A stretch of DNA of 64,000 nucleotides from Massilia horti (GTDB lineage Bacteria; Pseudomonadota; Gammaproteobacteria; Burkholderiales; Burkholderiaceae_D). The position numbers and the translations under genes are program-made. This document shows, one piece after another, positions 9,208 to 19,227 of this stretch. The DNA lies in assembly GCF_004614195.1 (NCBI RefSeq), contig NZ_SPUM01000107.1, positions 60,381 to 124,380 on the forward strand. Reading direction: 5' to 3'. How positions within the stretch are numbered: position 1 is the first letter of the stretch; each line of letters begins with the position of its first letter. The notes under the pieces are model-generated. The model was not told the DNA's origin. It saw nothing but the letters and a program-made list of their open reading frames with translations, and did no database searches.

Positions 9208-9690
9208 TTAACCCAAGGCTTGCAGGCTGGGTTGCCAATTGATGATGCGTTCGTGGACCGAGCGCGGGTCCGGGTCGGTGAGCAGGGCGTTGCGCACCGC
9301 TTCGTCGGAAAACAGTTCCGCGATTTCGGACAGGATCTCCAGGTGCTGCTGGGTGACGTGATCCGGGATCAGGAGGAAGAACAGCAGCTTGACCGGCTGG
9401 CCGTCGGGCGACTCGAACGGGATCGGGTCGCGCAGGCGCACGAAGGCGGCCAGCGGCGACTTCAGGCTCTTGCTGCCCTTGATCCGTCCGTGCGGCACGG
9501 CGACCCCGTGGCCCAGGCCGGTCGAACCGAGGCGTTCGCGCGCGAACAGGTTGTCCGAAACGGTCGAGCGCGCGATGCCGCAGTTGTTTTCGAACAGCAG
9601 GCCGGCCTGCTCGAATGCGCGCTTCTTGCTCGACACTTCAATGTCGAGCTGCACGTTTTCGAGCGATAGAATTTTGCTTAGGTTTGTCAT
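9208..9690 (-). CDS. ptsN: PtsN, PTS IIA-like nitrogen regulatory protein (EIIA-Ntr)
   Basis: A 160-residue EIIA fructose/mannitol-type domain. The phospho-accepting histidine is in GLGHGVAVPHGRIKG (about His67), and DHVTQQHLEILSEIAELFSD near the C-terminus is typical. It receives phosphate from EI-Ntr/NPr and regulates nitrogen and potassium physiology; it has no sugar permease partner here. I start it at the ATG encoding MTNLSKIL (9690), where family similarity begins, instead of an upstream in-frame codon at 9717. It heads the minus-strand ptsN-hprK-rapZ block, which in related genomes lies directly after hpf. Confidence 0.95.
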   Translation of the reverse strand: MTNLSKILSLENVQLDIEVSSKKRAFEQAGLLFENNCGIARSTVSDNLFARERLGSTGLGHGVAVPHGRIKGSKSLKSPLAAFVRLRDPIPFESPDGQPVKLLFFLLIPDHVTQQHLEILSEIAELFSDEAVRNALLTDPDPRSVHERIINWQPSLQALG

Positions 9691-10028
9691 AACACACTTC
9701 AATTGTGCAGTGCACAAGGAGGCCCTTGCGAGGCAGAATTATAGGCCTGTTTTGAGGCTGTGTAATTCGAATTCGCATCGGTTTGCCTCATTGTCCGCGC
9801 TGCCCTGAAGACCCCGCCGGCCGGGGTCCGGTTCCCGACGTAGATTACCGGCAATTTCCATTGCGAAAACCAGAATTCACCTTGCTAAACGGCGGCACCA
9901 GTCGCGTTTCGCCCACTTTTCGCTCGCTCATGCATCATTTTTGAGCAGGCGCGGGCGACCGCCTTGCGTTTGCGCTGACCGGCGTGCGAACGCATCGCAG
10001 GTGTCGCCCAAAAGGTACAGGGCCGGTC
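9691..10028. other. Intergenic region between ptsN and queF (no gene seen)
   Basis: 338 bp without a convincing gene. It should hold the ptsN promoter and the end of the queF transcript; both genes are on the minus strand. The only clear structure is a perfect GACCCCG-CCGG-CCGGGGTC hairpin at about 9810-9828, without a T-run in either direction. Confidence 0.5.
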
Positions 10029-10868
10029 TTACTGGCGGGCGGCGCGCAAGTTCAGCGGCTTTCCGGTGGTGAAATTGGCGCGCCATGGGTTGATGTCGAG
10101 CCCGCCGCGGCGGGTGTAGCGTGCGTACACGGCCAGCTGGCTCGGCCTGCATTGGTGCAGGATATCCATGAAGATGCGTTCGACGCACTGCTCGTGAAAT
10201 TCGTTGTGTTCGCGAAAGCCGATCAGGTATTTGAGCAGGCCTTCCTGGTCGATCTGCGGGCCGGCGTAGTGGATTTGCACGGTGGCCCAGTCCGGCTGTC
10301 CGGTGACCAGGCAGTTCGACTTGAGCAGGTGCGAGACAAAAGTTTCCTCGACCGCCGCCTCGTCGTGTTTGGCGGTTAGAAGCGCGGGGGAGGGCGAGTA
10401 GCTGTCGACCTCGATGTCGAGGCGGTCGAGCAGCAGGCCTTCCAGTTCGCCCATCTTCACGCTGCCGAAGTCCTCGGGCGTCGCCAGCTTGACGTGCACC
10501 GCCTTCCCGAACGCGTTTGATAAGTCGTCGCGCAGCAGGGTGAGCAGGGCGTCGGGACCCGCCAGGCGCGTCTGGTTGAACGAGTTCAGGTACAGCTTGA
10601 AGGACTTGGATTCGACGATGTTGGGCGAGTCGGCCGGCACCGTGAAGGTCGCGATCGCCACCTGCGGCTTGCCGCGCATGTTCAGCCACGAAATCTCGTA
10701 GGCATTCCAGATGTCAACGCCGAAGAACGGCAGGGTCTTGCCTGCGGGCAGGCCGATCTCGTCGCGCTTTTGTTGGCGCGGAATCGGGAACAGCAGTTCG
10801 GGCGCGTACTGGGTCTGATACGCGGAGCTCTTGCCGAGGGGGGATTGGTCTGGGGTATTGGAGGTCAT
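10029..10868 (-). CDS. queF: QueF, NADPH-dependent 7-cyano-7-deazaguanine reductase
   Basis: A 279-residue bimodular (E. coli-type) QueF with two T-fold domains. Recognisable parts are [19 protein letters not shown] (QueF substrate motif, N-half), the nucleophilic cysteine in [18 protein letters not shown], the [13 protein letters not shown] segment and DINPWRANF near the C-terminus. It reduces preQ0 to preQ1 in queuosine biosynthesis. Start ATG 10868. It lies 66 bp downstream of ilvA on the same strand with a GC hairpin between them, so partial read-through from ilvA is possible. Confidence 0.96.
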   Translation of the reverse strand: MTSNTPDQSPLGKSSAYQTQYAPELLFPIPRQQKRDEIGLPAGKTLPFFGVDIWNAYEISWLNMRGKPQVAIATFTVPADSPNIVESKSFKLYLNSFNQTRLAGPDALLTLLRDDLSNAFGKAVHVKLATPEDFGSVKMGELEGLLLDRLDIEVDSYSPSPALLTAKHDEAAVEETFVSHLLKSNCLVTGQPDWATVQIHYAGPQIDQEGLLKYLIGFREHNEFHEQCVERIFMDILHQCRPSQLAVYARYTRRGGLDINPWRANFTTGKPLNLRAARQ

Positions 10869-10894
10869 GGTGAATAGGCGGGCGAATCAATGGT

Positions 10895-10921
10895 CCGCGT
10901 GGGGCTTGTGGCGCCACGCGG
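10895..10921 (-). other. GC hairpin between ilvA and queF
   Basis: CCGCGTGG and CCACGCGG form an 8-bp stem around an 11-nt loop between two minus-strand genes. There is no T-run, so it is not a clear terminator; it may act as an mRNA stability or partial termination structure. Confidence 0.4.
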
Positions 10922-10934
10922 ATTGAAGCATGAA

Positions 10935-12470
10935 TCACCCCAAAAATAGTTTGTACACGGGGTTGGAGCTTTCGTCCCAGTGCCGGTAGCCGAGCGTGGC
11001 GAGGAAGCGGCGGAATTCGTCCATTTCCTCGCGCGGCACCTGGATGCCGACCAGGATGCGGCCCACGTCGCCGCCCTGGTTGCGATAGTGGAACAGCGAA
11101 ATGTTCCAGTTCGGCGCCATGCTGTCCAGGAAGCGCATCAGCGCGCCCGGCCGTTCGGGGAACTCGAAACGATAGAGTAACTCATCATGCGCGAGCGCGC
11201 TTTTGCCGCCCACCAAGTGGCGGATGTGCAGCTTGGCCAGCTCGTCATGGGTCAGGTCGAGGGCGCGGAAATCGTTGTCTTCGAACGTGCGCAACAGGCG
11301 CGCCGATTCCTCGCGGCTGCCGACCTGCACGCCGACGAACACGTGGGCTTCGCGCGCATCGCTGACGCGGTAGTTAAATTCGGTCACGTTGCGCTGGCCG
11401 ACCAGCGAGCAGAAGCGCTTGAAGCTGCCACGCTGCTCGGGGATCGTCACGGCGTACACGCCTTCGCGGTCTTCGCCCACTTCGGCCCGCTCGGCCACGA
11501 AGCGCAGGCGGTCGAAGTTCATGTTCGCACCGCAGGCGATCGCCACCAGGGTCTGGCCCTGCACCGGGTGGCGCGTCATCTGCGAACGCTCGACGTAGGC
11601 CTTGGCGCCCGCGATCGCCAGCGCGCCGGCCGGCTCGAGGATGCTGCGCGTGTCCTGGAACACGTCCTGGATCGCCGCGCAGATGGCGTCCGTGTCGACC
11701 AGGATGATGTCGTCGACCACCTCTTTGGCCAGGCGGAAGGTCTCCTCGCCCACCAGCTTGACGGCGGTGCCGTCGGAGAACAGGCCCACGTCCGGCAGCG
11801 CCACGCGCTGGCCCGCCTTCAGGCTCTTGGCCATCGCGTCCGAATCGACGGTCTGCACGCCGATCACCTTGATGCTTGGCCGCACCGCCTTGATGTAGGC
11901 GCCCACCCCGGCGATCAGGCCGCCGCCGCCGATGGCGACAAACACGGCGTGGATCGGCCCAGAATGCTGGCGCAGGATCTCCATGCCGATCGTGCCCTGG
12001 CCGGCGATCACGTACGGGTCGTCGAACGGGTGCACGAAGGTCAGGCGCTGTTCGCGTTCCAACGCCAGCGCGTGCTGGGCCGCGTCGCTGTACGACTCGC
12101 CATGCAGCACCACTTCGACGCTGGCGCCGCCGCGCGCCTTGACCGCGTCGATCTTGACCTGCGGCGTGGTGGTCGGCATCACGATCAGCGCGCGGCAGCC
12201 CAGGCGCGCTGCCGACAGCGCCACGCCCTGCGCGTGGTTGCCGGCCGAGGCGCAGATCACGCCGCGCTTCAATTCCTCGGGCGCCAGGTTGGCCATCTTG
12301 TTGTAGGCGCCGCGCAGCTTGAACGAGAACACGCTCTGCATGTCCTCGCGCTTGAAGTAGATGTGGTTGTCGATACGCTGCGACAGCGTCGGCGCCAGTT
12401 CCAGCGGGGTTTCTTGGGCGACGTCGTAGACGCGCGCGGTCAGGATTTTCTTGAGGTAATCGGTAGTCAT
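10935..12470 (-). CDS. ilvA: IlvA, biosynthetic threonine ammonia-lyase
   Basis: A 511-residue PLP enzyme that converts threonine to 2-oxobutanoate, the first step toward isoleucine. The PLP lysine lies in FSFKLRGAYNKM (about Lys51); other motifs are SAGNHAQGVALSAARLG and the phosphate-binding GGGGLIAGVGAY. The C-terminal ~180 residues hold two ACT-like regulatory domains (segments QRGSFKRFCSLVG and FPERPGALMRFLDSM), which marks the long, isoleucine-inhibited biosynthetic form. Start ATG 12470. It is transcribed divergently from the membrane protein gene at 12659. Confidence 0.97.
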   Translation of the reverse strand: MTTDYLKKILTARVYDVAQETPLELAPTLSQRIDNHIYFKREDMQSVFSFKLRGAYNKMANLAPEELKRGVICASAGNHAQGVALSAARLGCRALIVMPTTTPQVKIDAVKARGGASVEVVLHGESYSDAAQHALALEREQRLTFVHPFDDPYVIAGQGTIGMEILRQHSGPIHAVFVAIGGGGLIAGVGAYIKAVRPSIKVIGVQTVDSDAMAKSLKAGQRVALPDVGLFSDGTAVKLVGEETFRLAKEVVDDIILVDTDAICAAIQDVFQDTRSILEPAGALAIAGAKAYVERSQMTRHPVQGQTLVAIACGANMNFDRLRFVAERAEVGEDREGVYAVTIPEQRGSFKRFCSLVGQRNVTEFNYRVSDAREAHVFVGVQVGSREESARLLRTFEDNDFRALDLTHDELAKLHIRHLVGGKSALAHDELLYRFEFPERPGALMRFLDSMAPNWNISLFHYRNQGGDVGRILVGIQVPREEMDEFRRFLATLGYRHWDESSNPVYKLFLG

Positions 12471-12658
12471 ATTCGTGAGGCGAGGTATTCTTGAGGTCAG
12501 TGTCCTGGAATTCCGGAGCGACGCGAGACTGTCCTTCTTGGCGGGTGACCGAGGCGTGCAGTGCGATACGATGCTGGGTGGCAGACTCGTCGTATCGTGT
12601 CGTTACGAGGGTTTTTCCTCATTATAATGGACGCTTCCCACCCCCGCTGCTTGTGCCG

Positions 12659-13162
12659 ATGATTGAAAACGCTGTTCTCTGGCTGCTGAATGTCCTTGCG
12701 GTGCCGACAGTCGGTTTGACCTCCGTTTTCATCATCAGCTTCATTTCCGCCACCTTGTTGCCGCTCGGTTCCGAGCCGGCCGTGTTTGCCGTCATCAAAG
12801 CCAACCAGGCGATGTTCTGGCCGGTGATCCTGGTTGCCACCGTGGGCAACACGCTGGGCGGCGCGCTCAACTACTGGATCGGCTACCGCGCCAAGGTGGC
12901 GTTTGCCAAGGAGCGCCAAAGCCGCTGGTTCGGCTGGCTGGCGCGCTACGGTTCCAAGACCATGCTGCTGGCATGGCTGCCGGTGATCGGCGACCCGCTG
13001 TGCTCGTTGGCGGGCTGGCTGCACCTGCCGTTCTGGCCGAGCGTGATCTACATGGCGATCGGCAAATTCGCGCGCTACATCGTGATGACCGTGTTCCTGC
13101 TGTTCATCCCAGACGGGTTGTGGGAGCACCTTGGCCAACTGCTCAATCAAGTTTTTGGTTGA
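12659..13162 (+). CDS. YqaA/DedA-like (VTT domain) small inner-membrane protein
   Basis: A 167-residue polytopic protein with hydrophobic segments at about residues 2-30, 40-60, 95-120 and 130-155. The pattern SFISATLLPLGSEP, then NTLGGALNYWIGYR, then the GDPLCSLAGWLHLPF loop is typical of the YqaA branch of the VTT/DedA superfamily, a group linked to lipid scrambling or membrane homeostasis. I start it at ATG 12659; the frame runs upstream to 12491 but that part reads as the divergent promoter region, where a TATAAT (12623-12628) lies. No partner gene nearby suggests its task. Confidence 0.8.
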   Translation: MIENAVLWLLNVLAVPTVGLTSVFIISFISATLLPLGSEPAVFAVIKANQAMFWPVILVATVGNTLGGALNYWIGYRAKVAFAKERQSRWFGWLARYGSKTMLLAWLPVIGDPLCSLAGWLHLPFWPSVIYMAIGKFARYIVMTVFLLFIPDGLWEHLGQLLNQVFG

Positions 13163-13386
13163 TTTGCAGGAACTTTCCAACCCTATGGCCTTCGGCAGTC
13201 CTTGCTGTGCCCCGTATTTTTATTCTGCCAATGTTACTTCGCGTGAATAAAATTTGAACGGGGAACAATTTCCCGCAATTTCATAGCGTTAGGGGCGAAC
13301 GGGAAACTGGCCGCAGCCCAGCGTGGTGCATCGCAATAAGCTAGAATGAACATCCTTCGGGGCAGTCCGATCGCTGATTTCATTCC

Positions 13387-16300
13387 ATGAACGCACCTGC
13401 ACAACTCCACGCTTTGCTCGAAGATAACGCGCCGACCCGCCTGCGCGAGATCCCCTACAACTATACGTCGTTCTCGGATCGGGAAATCGTGATCCGGCTC
13501 CTGGGCGAGTCCTCGTGGAAGCTGCTCGACGAGCTGCGCGGCGCGCGCCAGACCGGCCGTTCCGCGCGCATGCTGTACGAGGTGCTGGGCGACATCTGGG
13601 TGGTGCGCCGCAATCCGTATCTGCAGGACGACCTGCTCGACAATCCCAAGCGCCGCGAAAAGCTGATCGAGGCGCTGCACCACCGCCTGGCCGAAATCGA
13701 CAAGCGACGGCTGTCGGTCGATGCCGGCGGCGACGGCGACGCGGCTGCCGCCAGTGCCAGGAGCGAAGCGGTCGAGCAACTGCTGGCGGCCGCGCGCCGC
13801 GCGGTGGACGACTTCGGCCGCGAATTCCAGCAGACCTACGACCTGCGCAAACGTGCGCAGAAGGTGCTGGGCCGCTACACCGACAAGCGCAACATCCGCT
13901 TTGACGGCATGCACCGCGTCTCGCACGTGACCGACGCCACCGACTGGCGCGTCGAATACCCGTTCCTGGTGCTGCTGCCGGATACCGAAGAGGAGATGGC
14001 GGGCCTGGTCAAGGGCTGCATCGAACTGGGCCTGACCATCATCCCGCGCGGCGGCGGCACCGGCTACACCGGCGGCGCGATTCCGCTCACCGCCATGTCG
14101 GCCGTGATCAACACCGAAAAGCTGATCCAGATGGGCGACGTCGAGATGACCCGCCTGCCGGGCGTTGAGCGCGACTACGCCACCATCTGGACCGGCGCCG
14201 GCGTGGTGACCCAGCGCGTGTCGCAGGCGGCCGAAAAGGCCGGCTTCGTGTTCGCGGTCGACCCGACTTCGGCGCATGCCTCCTGCATCGGCGGCAATGT
14301 CGCGATGAACGCGGGCGGCAAGAAGGCCGTCCTATGGGGCACGGCGCTGGACAACCTGGCCTCGTGGCGCATGGTCGACCCGAACGGCGACTGGCTGGAA
14401 GTGACCCGGATCGGCCACAACCTGTCCAAGATCCACGATGCGCCCACCGCCGTGTTCAAGCTCGAATGGACTCATCCGTCGCCCAAGGGCGCGCAGAAGG
14501 GCGAACCATTCCGCACCGAGACCCTGACCATCGAAGGCCGGCGCTTTCGCAAGGAGGGCCTGGGCAAGGACGTGACCGACAAGTTCCTGGCCGGCCTGCC
14601 GGGCATCCAGAAGGAGGGCACGGACGGGCTGATCACGTCCGCGCGCTGGATCCTGCACAAGATGCCCAAGTACACGCGCACCGTGGCCCTCGAATTCTTC
14701 GGCCAGGCGCGCGAGGCGATTCCTTCGATCGTCGAGATCAAGGACTACCTCGACAGCCTGCCGGCCAGCGGCAAGCCGGAATTCGCGAGCCTGCGCCTGG
14801 CGGGCCTGGAGCACCTGGACGAGCGCTACCTGCGCGCGGTCGGCTACGCCACCAAGTCCAAGCGCGGCACGCTGCCCAAGATGGCGCTGTTCGGCGACAT
14901 CGTCGGCGATGACGAAAACGCGGTGGCGATCGCCGCCTCCGAAGTGGTGCGGCTGGCGAACACCCGCGTGGGCGAGGGCTTCATCGCCGTGAGCCCGGAA
15001 GCGCGCAAGAAGTTCTGGCTCGACCGCGCCCGCACCGCGGCCATCGCCCGGCACACCAACGCCTTCAAGATCAACGAGGATGTGGTCATTCCTCTGAACC
15101 GGATGGGCGAGTACACGGACGGCATCGAGCGCATCAACGTCGAGCTGTCGATCAAGAACAAGCTGCAGCTGGCCGACCAGCTGCATGCCTGGTTCGCTGC
15201 CGGCGTGCTGCCGATCACCAAGGCCGACGACGCCAACCTGGAGGGCGTGTCCTACGAAGAGATCCTTGGCGACCGTCCGCAGCAGGCCGACGAGCTGCTG
15301 TCGAACGTGGCGGCGCGCTGGCGCTTCATCCTGTCCAATCTGGATACCCGCCTTGGCGAGATCGGCGGCGAGCTGGCACGGTACGGCCTGGAGCAGCACG
15401 GCCAGGCCCTCATGGCGCGCCTGGTGCAGCAGCCCAATGCCACTCTGTTCGACGTGGTGCAGGACCACACGATACGCGTGTCGTGGAAAGTGGAGCTGCG
15501 CGCGCCGCTGCGCCAGATCTTTGGCGGCGCGGCGTACAAGCCGATCCTCGACGAGTGCGCCGAGATCCACAAGCGCGTGCTGCGCTCGCGAGTGTTCGTC
15601 GCGCTGCACATGCACGCGGGCGACGGCAACGTGCACACCAACATCCCGGTGAACTCGGACGACTACGAGATGCTGCAGGACGCGCACAAGGCGGTCGAGC
15701 GCATCATGAAGCTGGCGCGTTCGCTGGACGGCGTGATCTCGGGCGAGCACGGCATCGGCATCACCAAGCTCGAGTTCCTGACTGATGACGAGATCCGCGA
15801 CTTCCGCGCGTACAAGGAACGCATCGATCCGGAAGGGCGCTTCAACAAGGGTAAGCTGCTCAACCGCGAGGGCGCGTTTGCCGACCTGCGCAACGCCTAC
15901 ACGCCGTCGTTCGGTCTGATGGGGCACGAGTCGCTGATCATGCAGCAGAGCGACATCGGCGAGATCGCGGCCAGCGTCAAGGACTGCCTGCGCTGCGGGA
16001 AGTGCAAGCCGGTGTGCACCACCCACGTGCCGCAGTCGAACCTGCTGTACTCGCCGCGCGACAAGATCCTCGCCACCTCGGCGCTGATCGAGGCCTTCCT
16101 GTACGAGGAGCAGACCCGGCGCGGTGTATCGATCCGCCACTGGGAGGAATTCGAGGACGTCTCGGACCACTGCACCGTGTGCCACAAGTGCGTGACGCCA
16201 TGCCCGGTCAACATCGACTTCGGCGACGTCTCGATGAACATGCGTAACCTGCTGCGCAAGATGGACAAGCGCAGCTTCAAGCCGGCCAGCCGCGCCGCCA

Positions 16301-17397
16301 TGTTCTTCCTGAACGCGACCGACCCGACCACCATCAATGCCACCCGCAAGGCGATGGTCGACATCGGCTTCAAGGCCCAGCGCCTGGGCAACACGCTGCT
16401 CAAGGGCTTGGCGCGCGAGCAGACCAAGGCACCGCCGCCGACCACCGGCAAGACGCCGATCCGCGAGCAGGTGATCCACTTCGTGAACAAGAAGATGCCG
16501 GGCAACCTGCCGAAGAAGACTGCGCGCGCGCTGCTCGACATCGAGGACGACAAGATCATCCCGATCATCCGCAACCCCAAGGTGACCACGGCCGACACCG
16601 AAGCCGTGTTCTACTTCCCGGGCTGCGGGTCGGAGCGCCTGTTCTCGCAGGTGGGCCTGGCGACCCAGGCCATGCTGTGGGAAGTCGGGGTGCAGACCGT
16701 GCTGCCGCCGGGTTACCTGTGCTGCGGCTATCCGCAGCGCGGCGCTGGCCAGTACGACAAGGCCGACAAGATGATGACGGATAACCGGGTGCTGTTCCAC
16801 CGCATGGCCAACACCCTGAACTACCTCGATATCAAGACCGTGCTGGTGTCGTGCGGTACCTGCTACGACCAGCTCGCGACTTACGAATTCGAGAAGATCT
16901 TCCCGGGCTGCCGCATCATGGATATCCACGAATACCTGCTGGAGAAAGGCGTCAAGCTGGAAGGCGTGACCGGCACGCGCTACATGTACCACGAGCCGTG
17001 CCACAACCCGATGAAGCTGCAGGACTCGGTCAAGACGGTGAACGCGCTGGTGACCACAACCGACAACGTGAAGATCGAGAAGAACGACCGCTGCTGCGGC
17101 GAGTCGGGCACCTTCGGCGTTTCGCGGCCCGACATTGCGACCCAGGTGCGCTTGCGCAAGGAGGTCGAGATCGACAAGGGCGCGGCCAAACTGCGCGAGG
17201 ACGGCTTTGACGGCAAGGTCAAGGTGCTCACCAGCTGCCCGTCGTGCCTGCAAGGGCTGTCGCGCTATAACGACGACGCCGGCACCGAGGCCGACTACAT
17301 CGTGGTCGAAATCGCCCGCCACCTGCTGGGCGAGAACTGGCTGCCGGACTACGTGGCGCGCGCCAACAGCGGCGGCATCGAAAGGGTGCTGGTATGA
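13387..17397 (+). CDS. Large FAD-linked oxidase / 4Fe-4S / CCG-domain oxidoreductase (DUF3683 type)
   Basis: A 1336-residue multidomain protein. In order: an N-terminal region like DUF3683 (about 1-130); a PCMH-type FAD domain with [15 protein letters not shown] (about 218) and an FAD-oxidase C-terminal part ending near 840 ([14 protein letters not shown]); two 4Fe-4S motifs, [11 protein letters not shown] (about 867) and [12 protein letters not shown] (about 928); and two cysteine-rich CCG modules ([10 protein letters not shown] near 1111, CCGESGTFG near 1235). The layout is that of D-lactate/glycolate-type dehydrogenases with GlcD- and GlcF-like halves fused; the substrate cannot be read from sequence. 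Start ATG 13387. It overlaps the HIT gene by 4 bp (ATGA). Confidence 0.88.
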   Translation: MNAPAQLHALLEDNAPTRLREIPYNYTSFSDREIVIRLLGESSWKLLDELRGARQTGRSARMLYEVLGDIWVVRRNPYLQDDLLDNPKRREKLIEALHHRLAEIDKRRLSVDAGGDGDAAAASARSEAVEQLLAAARRAVDDFGREFQQTYDLRKRAQKVLGRYTDKRNIRFDGMHRVSHVTDATDWRVEYPFLVLLPDTEEEMAGLVKGCIELGLTIIPRGGGTGYTGGAIPLTAMSAVINTEKLIQMGDVEMTRLPGVERDYATIWTGAGVVTQRVSQAAEKAGFVFAVDPTSAHASCIGGNVAMNAGGKKAVLWGTALDNLASWRMVDPNGDWLEVTRIGHNLSKIHDAPTAVFKLEWTHPSPKGAQKGEPFRTETLTIEGRRFRKEGLGKDVTDKFLAGLPGIQKEGTDGLITSARWILHKMPKYTRTVALEFFGQAREAIPSIVEIKDYLDSLPASGKPEFASLRLAGLEHLDERYLRAVGYATKSKRGTLPKMALFGDIVGDDENAVAIAASEVVRLANTRVGEGFIAVSPEARKKFWLDRARTAAIARHTNAFKINEDVVIPLNRMGEYTDGIERINVELSIKNKLQLADQLHAWFAAGVLPITKADDANLEGVSYEEILGDRPQQADELLSNVAARWRFILSNLDTRLGEIGGELARYGLEQHGQALMARLVQQPNATLFDVVQDHTIRVSWKVELRAPLRQIFGGAAYKPILDECAEIHKRVLRSRVFVALHMHAGDGNVHTNIPVNSDDYEMLQDAHKAVERIMKLARSLDGVISGEHGIGITKLEFLTDDEIRDFRAYKERIDPEGRFNKGKLLNREGAFADLRNAYTPSFGLMGHESLIMQQSDIGEIAASVKDCLRCGKCKPVCTTHVPQSNLLYSPRDKILATSALIEAFLYEEQTRRGVSIRHWEEFEDVSDHCTVCHKCVTPCPVNIDFGDVSMNMRNLLRKMDKRSFKPASRAAMFFLNATDPTTINATRKAMVDIGFKAQRLGNTLLKGLAREQTKAPPPTTGKTPIREQVIHFVNKKMPGNLPKKTARALLDIEDDKIIPIIRNPKVTTADTEAVFYFPGCGSERLFSQVGLATQAMLWEVGVQTVLPPGYLCCGYPQRGAGQYDKADKMMTDNRVLFHRMANTLNYLDIKTVLVSCGTCYDQLATYEFEKIFPGCRIMDIHEYLLEKGVKLEGVTGTRYMYHEPCHNPMKLQDSVKTVNALVTTTDNVKIEKNDRCCGESGTFGVSRPDIATQVRLRKEVEIDKGAAKLREDGFDGKVKVLTSCPSCLQGLSRYNDDAGTEADYIVVEIARHLLGENWLPDYVARANSGGIERVLV

Positions 17398-17822
17398 CGG
17401 CCCGTCCGTGCGAGCTGTGCGAGCTGGCCGAGCCCACCGTCTACCGCGACGAGCGGTTGGCGGTGATCCTGGTGGACGATCCGAACTATCCGGGCTTTGC
17501 GCGCGTCATCTGGAACGCTCACGTGAAGGAGATGAGCGACCTGTCGCGTGAAGAGCGGCAGGTTCTTAACGACGCGGTGCTGAACGTTGAACTGGCGGTG
17601 CGCGAGGTGATGAACCCGCTCAAGGTGAACGTGGCCAGCCTGGGCAACGTAGTGCCGCACCTGCACTGGCACGTGATCCCGCGCTATGCGGACGACGCGC
17701 ATTTCCCGAACCCGGTATGGGCGGCGAGCGTGCGCGCCGTCGACGAAAAGACCCTGGCGGCGCGCCGTGCGCAGCTGCCGCAGCTGGCTGCCGCGATCGG
17801 GCGGCGCATGGCGAACGGGTAA
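17394..17822 (+). CDS. HIT family (histidine triad) nucleotide-binding protein
   Basis: A 142-residue protein with the family signature HLHWHVIPR (about residues 89-97), preceded by [12 protein letters not shown], and an N-terminal [17 protein letters not shown] part with a CxxC pair. HIT proteins hydrolyse nucleotide conjugates such as AMP-lysine-type adducts or dinucleoside polyphosphates; the substrate is unknown. ATG 17394 overlaps the preceding stop (ATGA), so it is translationally coupled to the large oxidoreductase. Confidence 0.92.
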   Translation: MTARPCELCELAEPTVYRDERLAVILVDDPNYPGFARVIWNAHVKEMSDLSREERQVLNDAVLNVELAVREVMNPLKVNVASLGNVVPHLHWHVIPRYADDAHFPNPVWAASVRAVDEKTLAARRAQLPQLAAAIGRRMANG

Positions 17823-17858
17823 AATACAGGCTCGGGCTGACATATCAATGGGACCACG

Positions 17859-18278
17859 ATGCCAACTCCAACCGAACTAACGATCCACCAGAAATCGCGC
17901 GTGCTCGACATCGCGTTCGACGACGGGGCCGCATTTTCGATTCCGTTCGAATTGCTGCGCGTGTATTCGCCGTCGGCGGAAGTGAAGGGGCACGGGCCGG
18001 GGCAGGAAGTGCTGCAGGTCGGCAAGCGCGACGTCGGCATCAATGGTGTCGAGCCGGTCGGCAACTACGGCATCAAGCCGCTGTTCACCGATGGACACGC
18101 TTCCGGCATCTACACCTGGGACTACCTGTACAAGCTCGGCAGCGAACAGCAGACGCTGTGGCAGGACTACCTGCAGCGCCTGTATGCCGCCGGGTTCGCG
18201 GGCGATACCGGCCGCGAGCCGGGCACCGTGCTGCCCGGTGCCGCGCCGCGCGGCGGGGCATGCGGCCACGCACACTGA
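17859..18278 (+). CDS. DUF971 (gamma-butyrobetaine hydroxylase-like N-terminal) protein
   Basis: A 139-residue protein built around a DUF971 domain: IPFELLRVYSPSAEVKGHG, then GINGVEPVGNYGIKPLFTDGH and GIYTWDYLYKLG. Similar domains occur in Fe-S-linked proteins and at the N-terminus of gamma-butyrobetaine hydroxylase. In betaproteobacteria such genes often sit beside ubiE, as here. The C-terminal tail (RGGACGHAH) has a Cys and two His that could bind metal. Start ATG 17859. Function unproven. Confidence 0.88.
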   Translation: MPTPTELTIHQKSRVLDIAFDDGAAFSIPFELLRVYSPSAEVKGHGPGQEVLQVGKRDVGINGVEPVGNYGIKPLFTDGHASGIYTWDYLYKLGSEQQTLWQDYLQRLYAAGFAGDTGREPGTVLPGAAPRGGACGHAH

Positions 18279-18286
18279 ACGGTCGG

Positions 18287-18395
18287 CGTAGGGTGCGCAC
18301 CTGTGCGCACGCGGTCACAGCATGCGGGCTCGCGGCTGCCGCTCCTCTGCGCTGCATTCGCGAACCGCGTGCGCAGCAAAGCTGCACACCCTACG
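18287..18395. repeat. Dispersed GTGCGCAC palindromic element, inverted pair (copy 3)
   Basis: Left half with CGTAGG edge and full GTGCGCACCTGTGCGCAC core, a spacer containing GCATGCGGGCTCGCGGCTGC, and a right half GCGTGCGCAGCAAAGCTGCACACCCTACG in which the centre has changed but the outer edges are kept. It starts 9 bp after the DUF971 stop, before ubiE. The spacer is clearly related to those of copies 4 and 8 (GCGGCT...CTTCTC..GCG..TTCGCGAACCGCGTG). Confidence 0.85.
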
Positions 18396-18483
18396 GTCCC
18401 CGGCCTGCGGCCACGCGCTACCATTGCGACGCCTGCCGGCGGTGCGCTTGTATAATGCGCCAAGATCAATCCGGCAAAGCGTT

Positions 18484-19218
18484 ATGACCAACACCACCCA
18501 TTTCGGCTACAAGACCGTCGCGGAAGACGAGAAGGTCCACGAAGTCGCCAAGGTATTCCACTCGGTCGCGTCGAAGTACGACGTGATGAACGACCTGATG
18601 TCGGCCGGCCTGCACCGGCTGTGGAAGACGTTCACCATTGCCCAGGCCGGCGTGCGTCCCGGCTTCAAGGTGCTCGACATCGCGGGTGGCACCGGCGACC
18701 TGTCCAAAGCCTTCGCCAAGCAGGCCGGGCCGACCGGCGAAGTCTGGCTCACCGACATCAATGAGTCGATGCTGCGCGTGGGCCGCGATCGGCTCTTGAA
18801 TAAAGGCCTTGTCACCCCAACATTGCTCTGTGACGCGGAAAAGCTGCCGTTTCCAGATAACTATTTCGACCGGGTCAGCGTGGCTTTCGGCCTGCGCAAC
18901 ATGACGCACAAGGACCAGGCACTGGCGGAAATGCGCCGCGTGCTCAAGCCGGGCGGCAAGTTGCTGGTGCTGGAGTTTTCGAAGGTGGCCGCGCCGCTGC
19001 AAAAACCGTACGACCTGTATTCGTTCTCGGTGCTGCCGTGGCTGGGCCAGCAGATTGCCGGCGATGCCGAGAGCTACCGCTACCTGGCCGAATCGATCCG
19101 GATGCACCCGGACCAGGACACGCTCAAGTCGATGATGGAACAGGTCGGACTGGAACGCGTTCAATACTTCAACCTGACCGCCGGCGTGGCTGCACTGCAT
19201 ACCGGCATCAAACTGTAG
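18484..19218 (+). CDS. ubiE: UbiE, ubiquinone/menaquinone biosynthesis C-methyltransferase
   Basis: A 244-residue class I SAM methyltransferase. Family signatures are [25 protein letters not shown] near the N-terminus (YDxMNDxMSxGxHRxWK), SAM motif [13 protein letters not shown] (about 63) and [21 protein letters not shown]; the C-terminal end [10 protein letters not shown] is typical. It C-methylates the demethylated benzoquinol ring in ubiquinone synthesis. I start it at ATG 18484, where the family N-terminus begins. Neighbours ubiJ and ubiB support the role. Confidence 0.97.
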   Translation: MTNTTHFGYKTVAEDEKVHEVAKVFHSVASKYDVMNDLMSAGLHRLWKTFTIAQAGVRPGFKVLDIAGGTGDLSKAFAKQAGPTGEVWLTDINESMLRVGRDRLLNKGLVTPTLLCDAEKLPFPDNYFDRVSVAFGLRNMTHKDQALAEMRRVLKPGGKLLVLEFSKVAAPLQKPYDLYSFSVLPWLGQQIAGDAESYRYLAESIRMHPDQDTLKSMMEQVGLERVQYFNLTAGVAALHTGIKL

Positions 19219-19227
19219 GATGACAGC

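Noticed and set aside
14332..17322. Long minus-strand open frame (996 residues) opposite the large oxidoreductase
   Set aside because: Shadow frame: composition is Leu/Val/Ala/His/Arg-biased, there is no domain or ribosome-binding site, and the plus strand has clear FAD and Fe-S motifs.
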